Shown: positions 52,088 through 60,879, counted from the stretch's first letter. The stretch: DNA of 64,000 bases from Bacilli bacterium (GCA_017541325.1 JAFXZI010000010.1:5450-69449); one strand, 5' to 3'. Translations and numbers: made by a program. The notes: generated from the sequence alone by a model not told the origin.

Positions 52088-53368
52088 ATGATAGATATTA
52101 AATTAATAAGAGAAAACAAAGATTTAGTAAAAGAAAATATTAAGAAAAAATTTCAAGATGAAAAGTTACCATTAGTAGATGAAGTTTATGATATGGATAA
52201 AGAGGTACGTGAAGTACAAACTAAAGCAGATAATCTAAAAGCTGATAAGAATAAGATGTCTTCTGAAATAGGTGCTTTAATGAGAGATGGAAAAAAAGAA
52301 GAAGCAGAAGATGTTAAGAAAAAAATTGCTGAAATGGGTAATGAGATTGCTGAACTTGAAGTAAAAAAAGAAGAACTTGATGCATCTATTAGAGAACGTA
52401 TGTTAGTAATTCCAAATATTATTGCAGATTCTGTACCAATTGGAAAAGATGATACTGAAAATGTAGAATTAGAACGTTTTGGAGAAGCAGTAGTTCCTTC
52501 ATATGAAATCCCATATCATGCTGATATTATTGAAAGCTTAGGTGGAATGGATAAAGATGCTGCAGGAAGAACTAGTGGACAAGGTTTCTATTATCTTCTT
52601 GGAGATGTTGCAAGACTTCATGAAGCTATGATTGCTTATGGAAGAGACTATATGATTGATCATGGATTTACTTATGCAATACCTCCATTTATGATTCATG
52701 CAGATGTAGTTACTGGAGTTATGTCTTTTCCTGAAATGGAAGCAATGATGTATAAAATAGAGAATGAAGATTTATACTTAATTGGTACTTCTGAACATTC
52801 TATGATTGGTAGATTTAAAGATCAAATTCTTGATAAATTACCAATTACTATGACATCATATTCTCCTTGCTTTAGAAAAGAAGGTGGAAGTCATGGCCTT
52901 GAAGAAAGAGGATTATATAGAGTCCATCAATTTGAAAAGCAAGAAATGATAGTTGTTTGTGAACCAGAAGATTCTATGGATTGGTATGAAAAAATGTGGA
53001 GATTTACAGTTGAAATATTTAGAAATATGAACATCCCTGTAAGACAACTTGAATGTTGTAGTGGAGATTTAGCTGATTTAAAAGTTAAATCATGTGATGT
53101 TGAAGCATGGTCTCCTCGTCAACAAAAATATTTTGAAGTAGCTTCATGTTCAAATTTAGGAGATGCTCAAGCAAGACGTCTTGGTATTCGTAAAAAAGGT
53201 GAAAAAGGAACTTATTACTTACATACTTTAAATAATACCGTAGTAGCAACTCCTCGTGGATTAATTGCTTTAATTGAAAATAATTATAATGCTGATGGAA
53301 GCGTAACAATTCCTGAAGTATTAAGACCATATATGGGCGGAAAGGAAATAATTGAACCTATTAAATAA
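52088..53368 (+). CDS. serS: Seryl-tRNA synthetase
   Basis: A 426-residue SerRS. The N-terminal coiled coil (DKEVREVQTKADNLKADKNKMSSEI) binds the long arm of tRNA-Ser. The class II core has LIGTSEHSMIGRF, SPCFRKEGG (motif 2), RGLYRVHQFEKQEMI and a C-terminal GLIALIENNYNADGSVTIPEVLRPYMGG (motif 3). Length is normal. It is governed by the upstream T-box through DUF1653. Confidence 0.97.
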   Translation: MIDIKLIRENKDLVKENIKKKFQDEKLPLVDEVYDMDKEVREVQTKADNLKADKNKMSSEIGALMRDGKKEEAEDVKKKIAEMGNEIAELEVKKEELDASIRERMLVIPNIIADSVPIGKDDTENVELERFGEAVVPSYEIPYHADIIESLGGMDKDAAGRTSGQGFYYLLGDVARLHEAMIAYGRDYMIDHGFTYAIPPFMIHADVVTGVMSFPEMEAMMYKIENEDLYLIGTSEHSMIGRFKDQILDKLPITMTSYSPCFRKEGGSHGLEERGLYRVHQFEKQEMIVVCEPEDSMDWYEKMWRFTVEIFRNMNIPVRQLECCSGDLADLKVKSCDVEAWSPRQQKYFEVASCSNLGDAQARRLGIRKKGEKGTYYLHTLNNTVVATPRGLIALIENNYNADGSVTIPEVLRPYMGGKEIIEPIK

Positions 53369-53371
53369 GAA

Positions 53372-53404
53372 TAAGAATGATATTTAAAATATCATTCTTT
53401 TTTG
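53372..53404 (+). terminator. Terminator of serS
   Basis: AAGAATGATAT pairs with ATATCATTCTT around a loop of four, followed by T. Confidence 0.85.
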
Positions 53405-53426
53405 ATAAAATGAAATAGGTGATACT

Positions 53427-53999
53427 ATGAAAAAAATTAATATCATTTTATTAATAGTTATTCTTGCTTTAGTAGTTGGATTAATTCTTTTATTAAAAAA
53501 CTCAAAAATTGAAGAAAAACCAACTAAAACAAAAAAAGAAGAAATTAATTATATAGACTATACTAGTTATGATAAAAACTTTAGTATTAGAACATCTAAA
53601 GATTGGAAATTAGTTGATAACAGAAAATTATTAAATAAAGATGCTAATTTAGAATTATATAATGAAAAATTAAATGCTTATTTTTTACTTGTAGTTAATA
53701 ATAAAATTGATTATAAGAAAAATTTTAATAATTATAAAGCGGAAGTTTTTAAACAAAAAATAGAACAATATAATATAAAGATTAAAGAATTTAAAAAAGT
53801 AAATGTTAATAATTATAATTGGGAATATATTGAATTTAATTATACTAATGAAAATGCTATAAATACTTATATTAGATCTTATGCAATAGAAACTAAAAAT
53901 TATTATGGTCAAATATTAGTTTGGACTATTGCTAGTAATCAAAATGAAGCAACAAATGAATTTGATAATATAATTAGTAAATTTAAAGAAATAGAATAA
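53427..53999 (+). CDS. Membrane-anchored PsbP/DcrB-like protein
   Basis: A 190-residue protein with one N-terminal helix (about residues 4-23), a lysine-rich linker and a small exposed domain: YTSYDKNFSIRTSKDWKLVD, an opening seen in PsbP/DcrB-like folds, followed by regular strand-helix alternation. No cysteine lipobox. The fold is a guess from pattern. The gene has its own GGTGATACT site. Confidence 0.68.
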   Translation: MKKINIILLIVILALVVGLILLLKNSKIEEKPTKTKKEEINYIDYTSYDKNFSIRTSKDWKLVDNRKLLNKDANLELYNEKLNAYFLLVVNNKIDYKKNFNNYKAEVFKQKIEQYNIKIKEFKKVNVNNYNWEYIEFNYTNENAINTYIRSYAIETKNYYGQILVWTIASNQNEATNEFDNIISKFKEIE

Positions 54000-54026
54000 A
54001 ATGATATAATCTTAGTAGGAGGAAAT

Positions 54027-54974
54027 ATGGAACGTATAAAAGTATTCTTGAGTTATATAATAACTATTGTTTTTACAGTAGAATTAACATATATTGTTTT
54101 AAATAGCTTTGTTTATAGTTCTATTAATTATAAAAATATAAATAAGTCTCTAATGAAAAACAGAATAGAGTATCTTTCTGTAGGAAAAGCAACTATTCGA
54201 GATGAATTATATAATTATTTAGATTTAGATGATTTAATAAATGACTATGTTGCTAATAAAACTATGTATGAATTTGGTATGACTAATGTAGATCCTAAAC
54301 TAGATAAAAAAATAATTAATAAAAAAGTTAAGAATGGTTTAGATAATTATATGGATTATCGTATATCTCAACTAGAAGGTGAGTTAACAGGACTTCTTGA
54401 TAAAACCGGAGTTAATAAAGAAATAAAAGATAGAGTAATAGAAGAGTTATCAAAAAAATATGATATAGATTATGAAAATGAAGAAATCGTAAAAGATAAA
54501 GATATAAATAAAGTATATGAAAAGATAGATGATACTGTTAAAAAATATAAACCATATCTAAATGCTATTAAACTATTAACAAATAAAGAGTATAAAAGAA
54601 TTGCAATTATTGTAGCAATTGTATCATTACTATTACTTGCAATTATAAACTTTAATATTATAGCAGTATTTGCTTATGTAATAGTACCTATAATAATAAA
54701 TCTAATAATATTAATAATTATTGCATTAACTTCATGTAATATAAGGTTTACTGGAGTAGATTATGCAAATATTCTAAATGATGTTATGAGACAATTGTTT
54801 AGTACTTCAATAGAGTACATAATTATTTTAGCAATAGCATTATTTGTAGATATAATTGTTTATTTTATTATTAAGAATATTAATATTGTAAAATCTCATA
54901 AAAAAGGAAAAGCTACTTTAGATACACTTTTTGATGATTATGATAAGGATAAAAACAATGAAACTAATAAGTAA
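54027..54974 (+). CDS. Membrane protein with extracellular middle, unknown
   Basis: A 315-residue protein. One N-terminal helix (about 8-27) is followed by a hydrophilic helical region to about 185. Three further hydrophobic helices (about 190-212, 213-240 and 262-285) and a charged tail follow. The family is not recognised. GTAGGAGGAAAT gives a strong ribosome site. It overlaps the next gene by 17 bases. Confidence 0.75.
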   Translation: MERIKVFLSYIITIVFTVELTYIVLNSFVYSSINYKNINKSLMKNRIEYLSVGKATIRDELYNYLDLDDLINDYVANKTMYEFGMTNVDPKLDKKIINKKVKNGLDNYMDYRISQLEGELTGLLDKTGVNKEIKDRVIEELSKKYDIDYENEEIVKDKDINKVYEKIDDTVKKYKPYLNAIKLLTNKEYKRIAIIVAIVSLLLLAIINFNIIAVFAYVIVPIIINLIILIIIALTSCNIRFTGVDYANILNDVMRQLFSTSIEYIIILAIALFVDIIVYFIIKNINIVKSHKKGKATLDTLFDDYDKDKNNETNK

Positions 54975-55374
54975 TGATTTAAAAGAAATAGGTATTCTTC
55001 TAAATAAATTAAGAGTTGATTCTTATATTGATATTTATAAAGAAACAGAATTTTTATCAACAGGTTATTTACTCGATAAAGATCTTAATTTATATAAGTA
55101 TACTGATAGTTTAAAATTTAATGAAGATACTCATAATTTTGGACATTTTATAGAATTATTTAAAAATTCTAGAAAATTGGATTATAATATTGTTAAGACC
55201 CATTTATTAGAAGAATTAAATATACTTGAAAAAGAGTATGAAGATGATAGAACATCGGAATTAAATACAATAGAATTAATAAAAATAGATTCTAGTGAAT
55301 GTGAATTTAATAATAGTACTTTGTTTGAAATAATAGAGAACAAATTATTAGAGTTATCAGAAAGTGAGAGATAA
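54958..55374 (+). CDS. Small soluble protein, unknown
   Basis: A 138-residue charged protein without membrane segments, not recognised. I start at the ATG at 54958 (KLISNDLKEIGILLNKL), which overlaps the preceding gene's end; the earlier 54931 start runs deep into that gene. It ends one base before the glycosyltransferase start, so the three genes probably form one operon. Confidence 0.7.
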   Translation: MKLISNDLKEIGILLNKLRVDSYIDIYKETEFLSTGYLLDKDLNLYKYTDSLKFNEDTHNFGHFIELFKNSRKLDYNIVKTHLLEELNILEKEYEDDRTSELNTIELIKIDSSECEFNNSTLFEIIENKLLELSESER

Positions 55375-55375
55375 G

Positions 55376-56377
55376 ATGAAAGTTCTTTTATATACAGAAG
55401 GTTATAAATTAATTAATAAAAGTGGACTTGGTAAAGCAATTGAGCATCAAAAGAAAGCTTTAGAATATGCAGGAGTAGATTATACTACTGATGAAAAAGA
55501 AGATTATGATATATTACATATAAATACTTATTTTCCTGGAAGTTACTTAATGGCCAAGAAGGCTAAAGAAGCTGGAAAAAAAGTTGTATATCATGCTCAT
55601 TCTACAGAAGAAGATTTTAAAGATGGATTTATTTTCTCTAGACAAATTTCTTCTCATTTTAAAAAATGGTTAATTAAGTGTTATAGCTTAGGTGATGTGT
55701 TAATAACACCTACTGATTATGCAAAAAGAGTGCTTGAAGGTTATGAAGGACTAGAAGGTAAAAAGATATATGCTATTTCAAATGGTATAGAAATAGATTA
55801 TTTTAAAAAAGATAAAGAAGCAGGTAAAAGATTTAGAAAAGACTATGACATAAAAAAAGATGAGAAAGTTATTATTGGTATCGGACTATATATTGAAAGA
55901 AAAGGTATAGTTGATTTTGTAGAACTTGCTCGTCGTATGCCAGAATACAAATTTATATGGTTTGGATATAGTCCATTATCTGCAGCAACGAAACCAGTAA
56001 AAGAAGCTGTTTCTACAAAACTAGATAATTTATTATTTGCTGGTTATGTAGAAAGTTCTGTTATAAAAGATGCTATGAATGGATGCGACTTATATATATT
56101 CCCAACATTTGAAGAAACAGAAGGTATTCCTATAATTGAAGCTTGTGCATGTGAAACAAATGCTATTATAAGAGATATACCTATATTTGAAGATTGGCTT
56201 GAAGATGGGGTAAACGTTTATAAAGCTAAAGATGTAGATGATTTTGAAAGAAAAATAAAAGCTTTTTTAAATGGAGAATTAAAATCAGTTACAAAAGAAG
56301 CAAGAAAAGTTGCAGAAGAAAGAGATCTTAGAACAATAGGAGAAAAACTAAAGGCAGTATATGAAGACTTAATGTAA
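55376..56377 (+). CDS. GT4-family glycosyltransferase, CpoA-like
   Basis: A 333-residue GT-B fold enzyme. KSGLGKAIEHQKKALEYAG, HINTYFPGS, VYHAHSTEEDF, ISNGIEIDYF and the donor-site EETEGIPIIEACAC motif match GT4 enzymes. The opening LLYTEGYKLINKSGLGKAIEHQ closely recalls streptococcal CpoA, which builds galactosyl-glucosyl diacylglycerol. A role in glycolipid making is thus probable but not shown. The ATG at 55376 follows GTGAGAGATAA; the start at 55364 is inside the previous gene. Confidence 0.85.
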   Translation: MKVLLYTEGYKLINKSGLGKAIEHQKKALEYAGVDYTTDEKEDYDILHINTYFPGSYLMAKKAKEAGKKVVYHAHSTEEDFKDGFIFSRQISSHFKKWLIKCYSLGDVLITPTDYAKRVLEGYEGLEGKKIYAISNGIEIDYFKKDKEAGKRFRKDYDIKKDEKVIIGIGLYIERKGIVDFVELARRMPEYKFIWFGYSPLSAATKPVKEAVSTKLDNLLFAGYVESSVIKDAMNGCDLYIFPTFEETEGIPIIEACACETNAIIRDIPIFEDWLEDGVNVYKAKDVDDFERKIKAFLNGELKSVTKEARKVAEERDLRTIGEKLKAVYEDLM

Positions 56378-56433
56378 TATATTGTCTTTTATTTTAAAAA
56401 AAGATATAATTACAAAGAGAAGAGAGTGATAAT

Positions 56434-56754
56434 ATGGATATACAAACTATACAATATATAGCTATTTTTATTATAGTTTTAATAATTCTTTTAGCGGTTT
56501 TAAAAGCTGGAAAAAAAGATGCTCATCTAGAACTTAATAAACTAGTAGATTATTTAGGTGGAAAAGAAAATATTATTAATACTGAGACAAATATGTCTAG
56601 ATTTATAGTAACTTTAAAGGATGTATCTATTGTTAATAAAGAAGGAATACAAAAGTTAGGTGCAAAAGGTATTGTTGAAATAGATAATCAATTAAAGATA
56701 ATATTAGGAGAGAATTCTAAACAATTAAAAAAGTATATAGATGAATTAAAATAA
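56434..56754 (+). CDS. Membrane-anchored EIIB-like protein lacking the active cysteine
   Basis: A 106-residue protein with an N-terminal helix (about 7-25) and a domain that follows the PTS glucose-type EIIB pattern: LVDYLGGKENI, then a strand with SRFIVTLKDVS, and KLGAKGIVEID with ILGENSKQLKKYI. In true EIIB the phosphorylated cysteine lies in an ACITRLR-type motif. Here the matching stretch is TNMSRFI with Asn53 at that place. It cannot be phosphorylated there, so it is a fold without PTS activity. No other PTS genes are near. Confidence 0.75.
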   Translation: MDIQTIQYIAIFIIVLIILLAVLKAGKKDAHLELNKLVDYLGGKENIINTETNMSRFIVTLKDVSIVNKEGIQKLGAKGIVEIDNQLKIILGENSKQLKKYIDELK

Positions 56755-56758
56755 TAAT

Positions 56759-56785
56759 CAAGATTACTTTTGGTAATCTTTTTAT
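56759..56785 (+). terminator. Terminator after the EIIB-like gene
   Basis: AAGATTAC and GTAATCTT pair around a five-base loop, followed by T. Confidence 0.75.
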
Positions 56786-56800
56786 TTAGGAGAGATAATT

Positions 56801-57772
56801 ATGATATTAAGTACATGTACAGATTCAAAATACTTATCATCAATATTATTAACAAAAAGATTTATTGAATTAGTAGGAATAATAATACCATCAGTATTAA
56901 TTATTTCGGTTGCAATAACATTATTTAAAATAGTACTATCGCCTGATATGAAGAACAATAAAAAACATTTAAAGAATATCTATTCGAAAACAGTCGGAGC
57001 TTTAGTAATATTTTTTATACCAACTATGGTAAGTGCATTAGTTGAGGCAACAGGTGTACCAGGACTTTCTAGTTCTACTTGTTGGCAAAATGCAAATACA
57101 AGTACAATAGAAACATATAAAGAAGCTGAAAAACAAAGAGATGCAGGAGAAGCTGCAAAGAATAAGTCTGAAACAGAAAAAGCAAAACAAATGAGAAAAA
57201 TTGTTAATGCTACAAGAGAAGCAGCACGTGCTAAAAATGAAAAAGAAAGTGATGAGGCTAAGAAAAAAGCATTTGAAGCATCAGAAGAGGCAAGTTGGAA
57301 TGGAACAGGAACAGCAAGTGCAACAGCCGCAGAATTAATTAGAATTGCTGAATCTAAAGTTGGAATTTCTGGAACTCCAAATGAAATAACTTATGCTTTT
57401 GGTTCAGAAGGTGGATCTTATTCATATCAATGGTGTTCAGAATTTGTTTGGTATGTTTCAAATTTATCAGGAGTTTATCCAAATAAAGTAACAAAAAAAG
57501 CAGATAGTAATCAAATATATATACAATATTTTAAAGAAAAAGGACAATATCAAATATCAGCAGGACACGGAGGAAACTATGTTCCTAAAATGGGAGACTA
57601 TATTTTCTTTGATTGGAGTGGGAATCCAAATGGTGGAGATCATATAGGACTTGTAAAGACTGTTTCTGGTAATACAATTTATACAATTGAAGGAAATAGT
57701 GGAAACGCTGTTAGAGAAAAAAGTTATAGTCTTGATAACAAGAATGTAATCGGATATGGAGTATGGGAATAA
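56801..57772 (+). CDS. Membrane-module CHAP amidase/peptidase 1 (cassette B)
   Basis: A 323-residue protein with the same module order as the one at 26381. Residues 1-90 hold two membrane helices with a lysine-rich loop (SPDMKNNKKHLKNIYSK). Cysteines occur in LSTCTDSK and SSTCWQNAN. A charged coiled coil covers about 105-165. The C-terminal CHAP domain has C212 (WCSEFV), H281 (GDHIGLV) and N299 (IEGNSG). CHAP enzymes cut peptidoglycan peptides or amides. By the positive-inside rule the CHAP domain lies outside. The standard site AGGAGAGATAATT precedes it, and its stop is inside a terminator. Confidence 0.9.
   Translation: MILSTCTDSKYLSSILLTKRFIELVGIIIPSVLIISVAITLFKIVLSPDMKNNKKHLKNIYSKTVGALVIFFIPTMVSALVEATGVPGLSSSTCWQNANTSTIETYKEAEKQRDAGEAAKNKSETEKAKQMRKIVNATREAARAKNEKESDEAKKKAFEASEEASWNGTGTASATAAELIRIAESKVGISGTPNEITYAFGSEGGSYSYQWCSEFVWYVSNLSGVYPNKVTKKADSNQIYIQYFKEKGQYQISAGHGGNYVPKMGDYIFFDWSGNPNGGDHIGLVKTVSGNTIYTIEGNSGNAVREKSYSLDNKNVIGYGVWE
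56819..57360 (+). repeat. Direct repeat copy 1 (N-terminal part of CHAP gene 1)
   Basis: This stretch is nearly identical to 58521-59062 at a constant offset of 1702 bases with no net gap. It codes the membrane module and the coiled coil. Identity drops sharply in the catalytic part. Confidence 0.85.
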
Positions 57773-57791
57773 TTATGTTATTCCCTTTTTA
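57765..57791 (+). terminator. Terminator after CHAP gene 1
   Basis: GGGAATAA and TTATTCCC pair around a five-base loop, followed by T. Confidence 0.8.
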
Positions 57792-57831
57792 TTTTTATAA
57801 AAATATATTATAATTTAAGTTGGTGATGACA

Positions 57832-58491
57832 ATGAATAAGAAGGTATTTATTTTAATAATACTAGTCTTACTATTAACTGGTTGTAAGGCAAATTATGTA
57901 TTAAAATATGAAAATGGAAAATTTAGTGAACATTTAGAGTTTATTAGTGAAAAAACTAAATATGTAGAAGATGAAGCACATCCTACTTATGAAGCGTTAA
58001 AAGAAAATAATGTTCCAGCAGTAGTTGATGGAAGCGAAAAATGGATTGTTGATCAAGATAGTGATCAATATGATATAAAAATATCTCATGATCTTAACAA
58101 TTCGACATTAGATGATTTAACAATTGTAGATGAATGTTTTTCTCTACATACTTATAAAGAAGGAGATAAAACTATTTACTATGCCGCGCATGGAGATTAT
58201 AATTGCGACTTTTTAGATAATGGTAGCACTTTTACTTTAGAAACAAGTTCTGAAGTAATAGATTCAAATGCAACAGAAGTGGATGGTAACAAATATATTT
58301 GGGATTTAAATAGTCAAAAAGTTAAAGAAAATGGAATAGTATTTCAATTAGTAAAAGAATCTTTCGAAAAAGATAGTAAAAAGAAAAAAACGGATTCTTC
58401 ATTAATTCCATGGTATGTAAAATTAATTATTTCAGTAATTGTAATAGTTGCTGTTATAGGTGGAGTTACATATATAAAGAATCATAGTTAG
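57832..58491 (+). CDS. Lipoprotein with C-terminal membrane helix (cassette B)
   Basis: A 219-residue lipoprotein (lipobox LLTGC, mature start KANYVLKYENG) with a C-terminal helix (about residues 190-211, ending YIKNHS). Cysteines in VDECFSLHT and DYNCDFLD match those in the cassette A lipoprotein at 27398. The two proteins are clearly paralogous. It lies between the two CHAP genes, 11 bases before the second. ATG 57832 follows GGTGATGACA. Confidence 0.86.
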   Translation: MNKKVFILIILVLLLTGCKANYVLKYENGKFSEHLEFISEKTKYVEDEAHPTYEALKENNVPAVVDGSEKWIVDQDSDQYDIKISHDLNNSTLDDLTIVDECFSLHTYKEGDKTIYYAAHGDYNCDFLDNGSTFTLETSSEVIDSNATEVDGNKYIWDLNSQKVKENGIVFQLVKESFEKDSKKKKTDSSLIPWYVKLIISVIVIVAVIGGVTYIKNHS

Positions 58492-58502
58492 GTGGTGTAA
58501 AA

Positions 58503-59477
58503 ATGATATTGGAAGCATGCACAGATTCAAAATACTTATCATCAATATTATTAACAAAAAGATTTATTGAATTAGTAGGAATAATAATACCATCAATACT
58601 AATTATTTCGGTTGCAATAACATTATTTAAAATAGTACTATCGCCTGATATGAAGAATAATAAAAAACATTTAAAGAATATTAATTCGAAAACAGTTGGA
58701 GCTTTAGTAATATTTTTTATACCAACTATGGTAAGTGCATTAGTTGAGGCAACAGGTGCACCAGGACTTACTAGTTCTACTTGTTGGCAAAATGCAAATA
58801 CAAGTACAATAGAAACATATAAGGAAGCAGAAAAACAAAGAGATGAAGCTGAAACAGAAAAAAATCAAGCTGAACTAGAAAAAGCAGAACAAATGAGAAA
58901 AATTGTTAATGCTACAAGAGAAGCAGCAAGACTAAAAAACGAAAAAGAAAGTGATGAGGCTAAGAAAAAAGCACTAGAAGCATCAGAAGAGGCAAGTTGG
59001 AATGGAACAGGAACAGCCAGCGCAACAGCCGCAGAATTAATTAGAGTTGCTGAATCAAAAGTCGGTGTTGGTGGTAGACCAAACGAGGTCACAAGAGGAT
59101 ATGGTGCAATTGGTGGATCTTATTCATATCACTGGTGTGCAGCCTTTGTTTGGTATGTTTCTAATATAGCGGGAGTTTATCCAAATAAGGTAACACTTAA
59201 ATCAGCCGGTGTAATGTCTTATATGAGTTATTTTAGAGGAAAAGGACAATATCAATTATCAGCAGGACACGGAGGAAATTATGTTCCTAAGATGGGAGAT
59301 TATATCTTCTTTGATTGGCAAGGAGATCCAAATGATGGAGATCACATTGGGATTGTAAAAACAGTATCAGGTAATCAAGTAATATATATTGATGGAAACA
59401 ACGGAGATAGAGTTGTTGATAATAATAGAAGATCATTAAGTGATTCAAATATAATTGGATATGGAGTTTGGGAATAA
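58503..59477 (+). CDS. Membrane-module CHAP amidase/peptidase 2 (cassette B)
   Basis: A 324-residue paralogue of the protein at 56801. The two-helix module and coiled coil are almost the same, while the CHAP part differs (WCAAFVWYVSNIAG, GDHIGIV, IDGNNGDR). The catalytic cysteine, histidine and polar third residue are all present, so it is probably active with altered specificity. The start follows AGGTGGTGTAA, directly after the lipoprotein gene. Confidence 0.9.
   Translation: MILEACTDSKYLSSILLTKRFIELVGIIIPSILIISVAITLFKIVLSPDMKNNKKHLKNINSKTVGALVIFFIPTMVSALVEATGAPGLTSSTCWQNANTSTIETYKEAEKQRDEAETEKNQAELEKAEQMRKIVNATREAARLKNEKESDEAKKKALEASEEASWNGTGTASATAAELIRVAESKVGVGGRPNEVTRGYGAIGGSYSYHWCAAFVWYVSNIAGVYPNKVTLKSAGVMSYMSYFRGKGQYQLSAGHGGNYVPKMGDYIFFDWQGDPNDGDHIGIVKTVSGNQVIYIDGNNGDRVVDNNRRSLSDSNIIGYGVWE
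58521..59062 (+). repeat. Direct repeat copy 2 (N-terminal part of CHAP gene 2)
   Basis: Partner of the repeat at 56819-57360, offset 1702 bases. Recombination between the copies would fuse the two CHAP genes and delete the lipoprotein gene. Confidence 0.85.
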
Positions 59478-59496
59478 CAAAGTTATTCCTTTTTCT
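59471..59496 (+). terminator. Terminator of cassette B
   Basis: GGAATAAC and GTTATTCC pair around AAA, followed by T. Confidence 0.8.
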
Positions 59497-59537
59497 TTTG
59501 TTGATTTTATATTATAATTTAAAATAGGTGATAATAT

Positions 59538-60272
59538 ATGAGTGAAACTTTAGTGTTTTTAGCAGTATTACCTTCTATTTTATTAGGTACATATATTTAT
59601 AAAAAAGATACTGTTGAAAAAGAATCAACTAAACTACTTATTATCTTACTCATTTGTGGTTTATTAGCTACAATAACTACATTTGGAATAACTGAAATTG
59701 TAAAAATCATATTTCCTATTTTTGATAAAAATGCTTTAGGACTTGATGGATTATCATTAGTAGTATATGTTCTATTTGGTATAGCTTTAATCGAAGAATT
59801 TTCAAAATGGATATACATATATTTAATTTGTTGGAAACATAAAGAATTTAATTATGCATATGATGCAATAGTCTATTCTGTTTTCGTTTCATTAGGTTTT
59901 GCAACTATAGAAAATATATTATATGTAGATGCGTATAACGTAGCACTATTCAGAATGATTTTATCAGTTCCTGCACATGCTTTTTTTGGAGTAATGATGG
60001 GATATTATTTAGGTTTAGCTAAAATAAGTTATAATCATAAATATTATGAAAAAAGTAAATTTTATAAACTCCTAAGTTTATTAATTCCTGTTTTTTGTCA
60101 CTTTATGTATGACTATCTTATTTTTGCTGATAAAACATTTTTATTTTATTCTTTTGTTTTAGTATTATATTATTATTCTTATAGAAAAGTAAAAAGATTA
60201 TCTAAAATAAATAGAGGAATATTTAATGGTGAAGGAGAAATATATGGAAAATTCGGTTCTAACAAAGTGTGA
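59538..60272 (+). CDS. PrsW-like intramembrane protease
   Basis: A 244-residue membrane protein with about eight helices. The family motifs are seen inside helices: EEFSKW, ATIENILY, VPAHAFFGV and CHFMYD. PrsW proteases use these glutamates and histidines to cut membrane proteins, such as anti-sigma factors in Bacillus. No anti-sigma gene is near. The start has the GGTGATAAT site. It overlaps the PAP2 gene by 29 bases. Confidence 0.88.
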   Translation: MSETLVFLAVLPSILLGTYIYKKDTVEKESTKLLIILLICGLLATITTFGITEIVKIIFPIFDKNALGLDGLSLVVYVLFGIALIEEFSKWIYIYLICWKHKEFNYAYDAIVYSVFVSLGFATIENILYVDAYNVALFRMILSVPAHAFFGVMMGYYLGLAKISYNHKYYEKSKFYKLLSLLIPVFCHFMYDYLIFADKTFLFYSFVLVLYYYSYRKVKRLSKINRGIFNGEGEIYGKFGSNKV

Positions 60273-60837
60273 AAAAATAGTTATATTTTTTCTTTCTTTA
60301 TGGGTATTTTTAGTTTTTAGAAATAAAATAAACGTTATAGATAATATTGTATATTTATTTTTACATAGCTTTGAAAGTGATAATTTAACAAGTTTTATTA
60401 AAATAATTACATATTTAGGTAGTGCATATATCTTAATACCATTAGCCTTTATTTCTTTATTTTTTATAAAAAAAGATAATAAAAATAAATATATTTCAAT
60501 TAACTTAGTATTATCATTTTTATTAAATCAAATATTAAAAAGAGTATTTAGAAGAACGAGACCTTTATTTACTCATTTAGTTAAAGAAGCAGGATTTAGT
60601 TTTCCTTCAGGACATGCTATGGTATCATTCTGTTTTTATGGATTTATTATTTATTTAGTTTATAAAAGTAATTTAAAACATAAAAAAATATATGAAGTAT
60701 TATTATCATTATTAATAGTAATAATTGGATTAACTAGAATTTATTTGGGCGTACATTTCTTTAGTGATATAGTAGCTGGATTTGGATTTGGATTATTATA
60801 TTTATTAATATTTATAAGAAAAGTAAAGTTGAAATAA
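60244..60837 (+). CDS. PAP2-family lipid phosphatase
   Basis: A 198-residue membrane phosphatase with the three PAP2 motifs: KRVFRRTRP, PSGHAM and RIYLGVHFFSDIVAG. It probably removes phosphate from undecaprenyl pyrophosphate or a phospholipid on the outer face. ATG 60244 follows GAAGGAGAAA; the start at 60226 lacks a ribosome site. Its overlap with the PrsW-like gene suggests one operon. Confidence 0.9.
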   Translation: MENSVLTKCEKIVIFFLSLWVFLVFRNKINVIDNIVYLFLHSFESDNLTSFIKIITYLGSAYILIPLAFISLFFIKKDNKNKYISINLVLSFLLNQILKRVFRRTRPLFTHLVKEAGFSFPSGHAMVSFCFYGFIIYLVYKSNLKHKKIYEVLLSLLIVIIGLTRIYLGVHFFSDIVAGFGFGLLYLLIFIRKVKLK

Positions 60838-60879
60838 AAGATAATAATGATATAATTATAAGCATTTGGAGGTGTTTTT

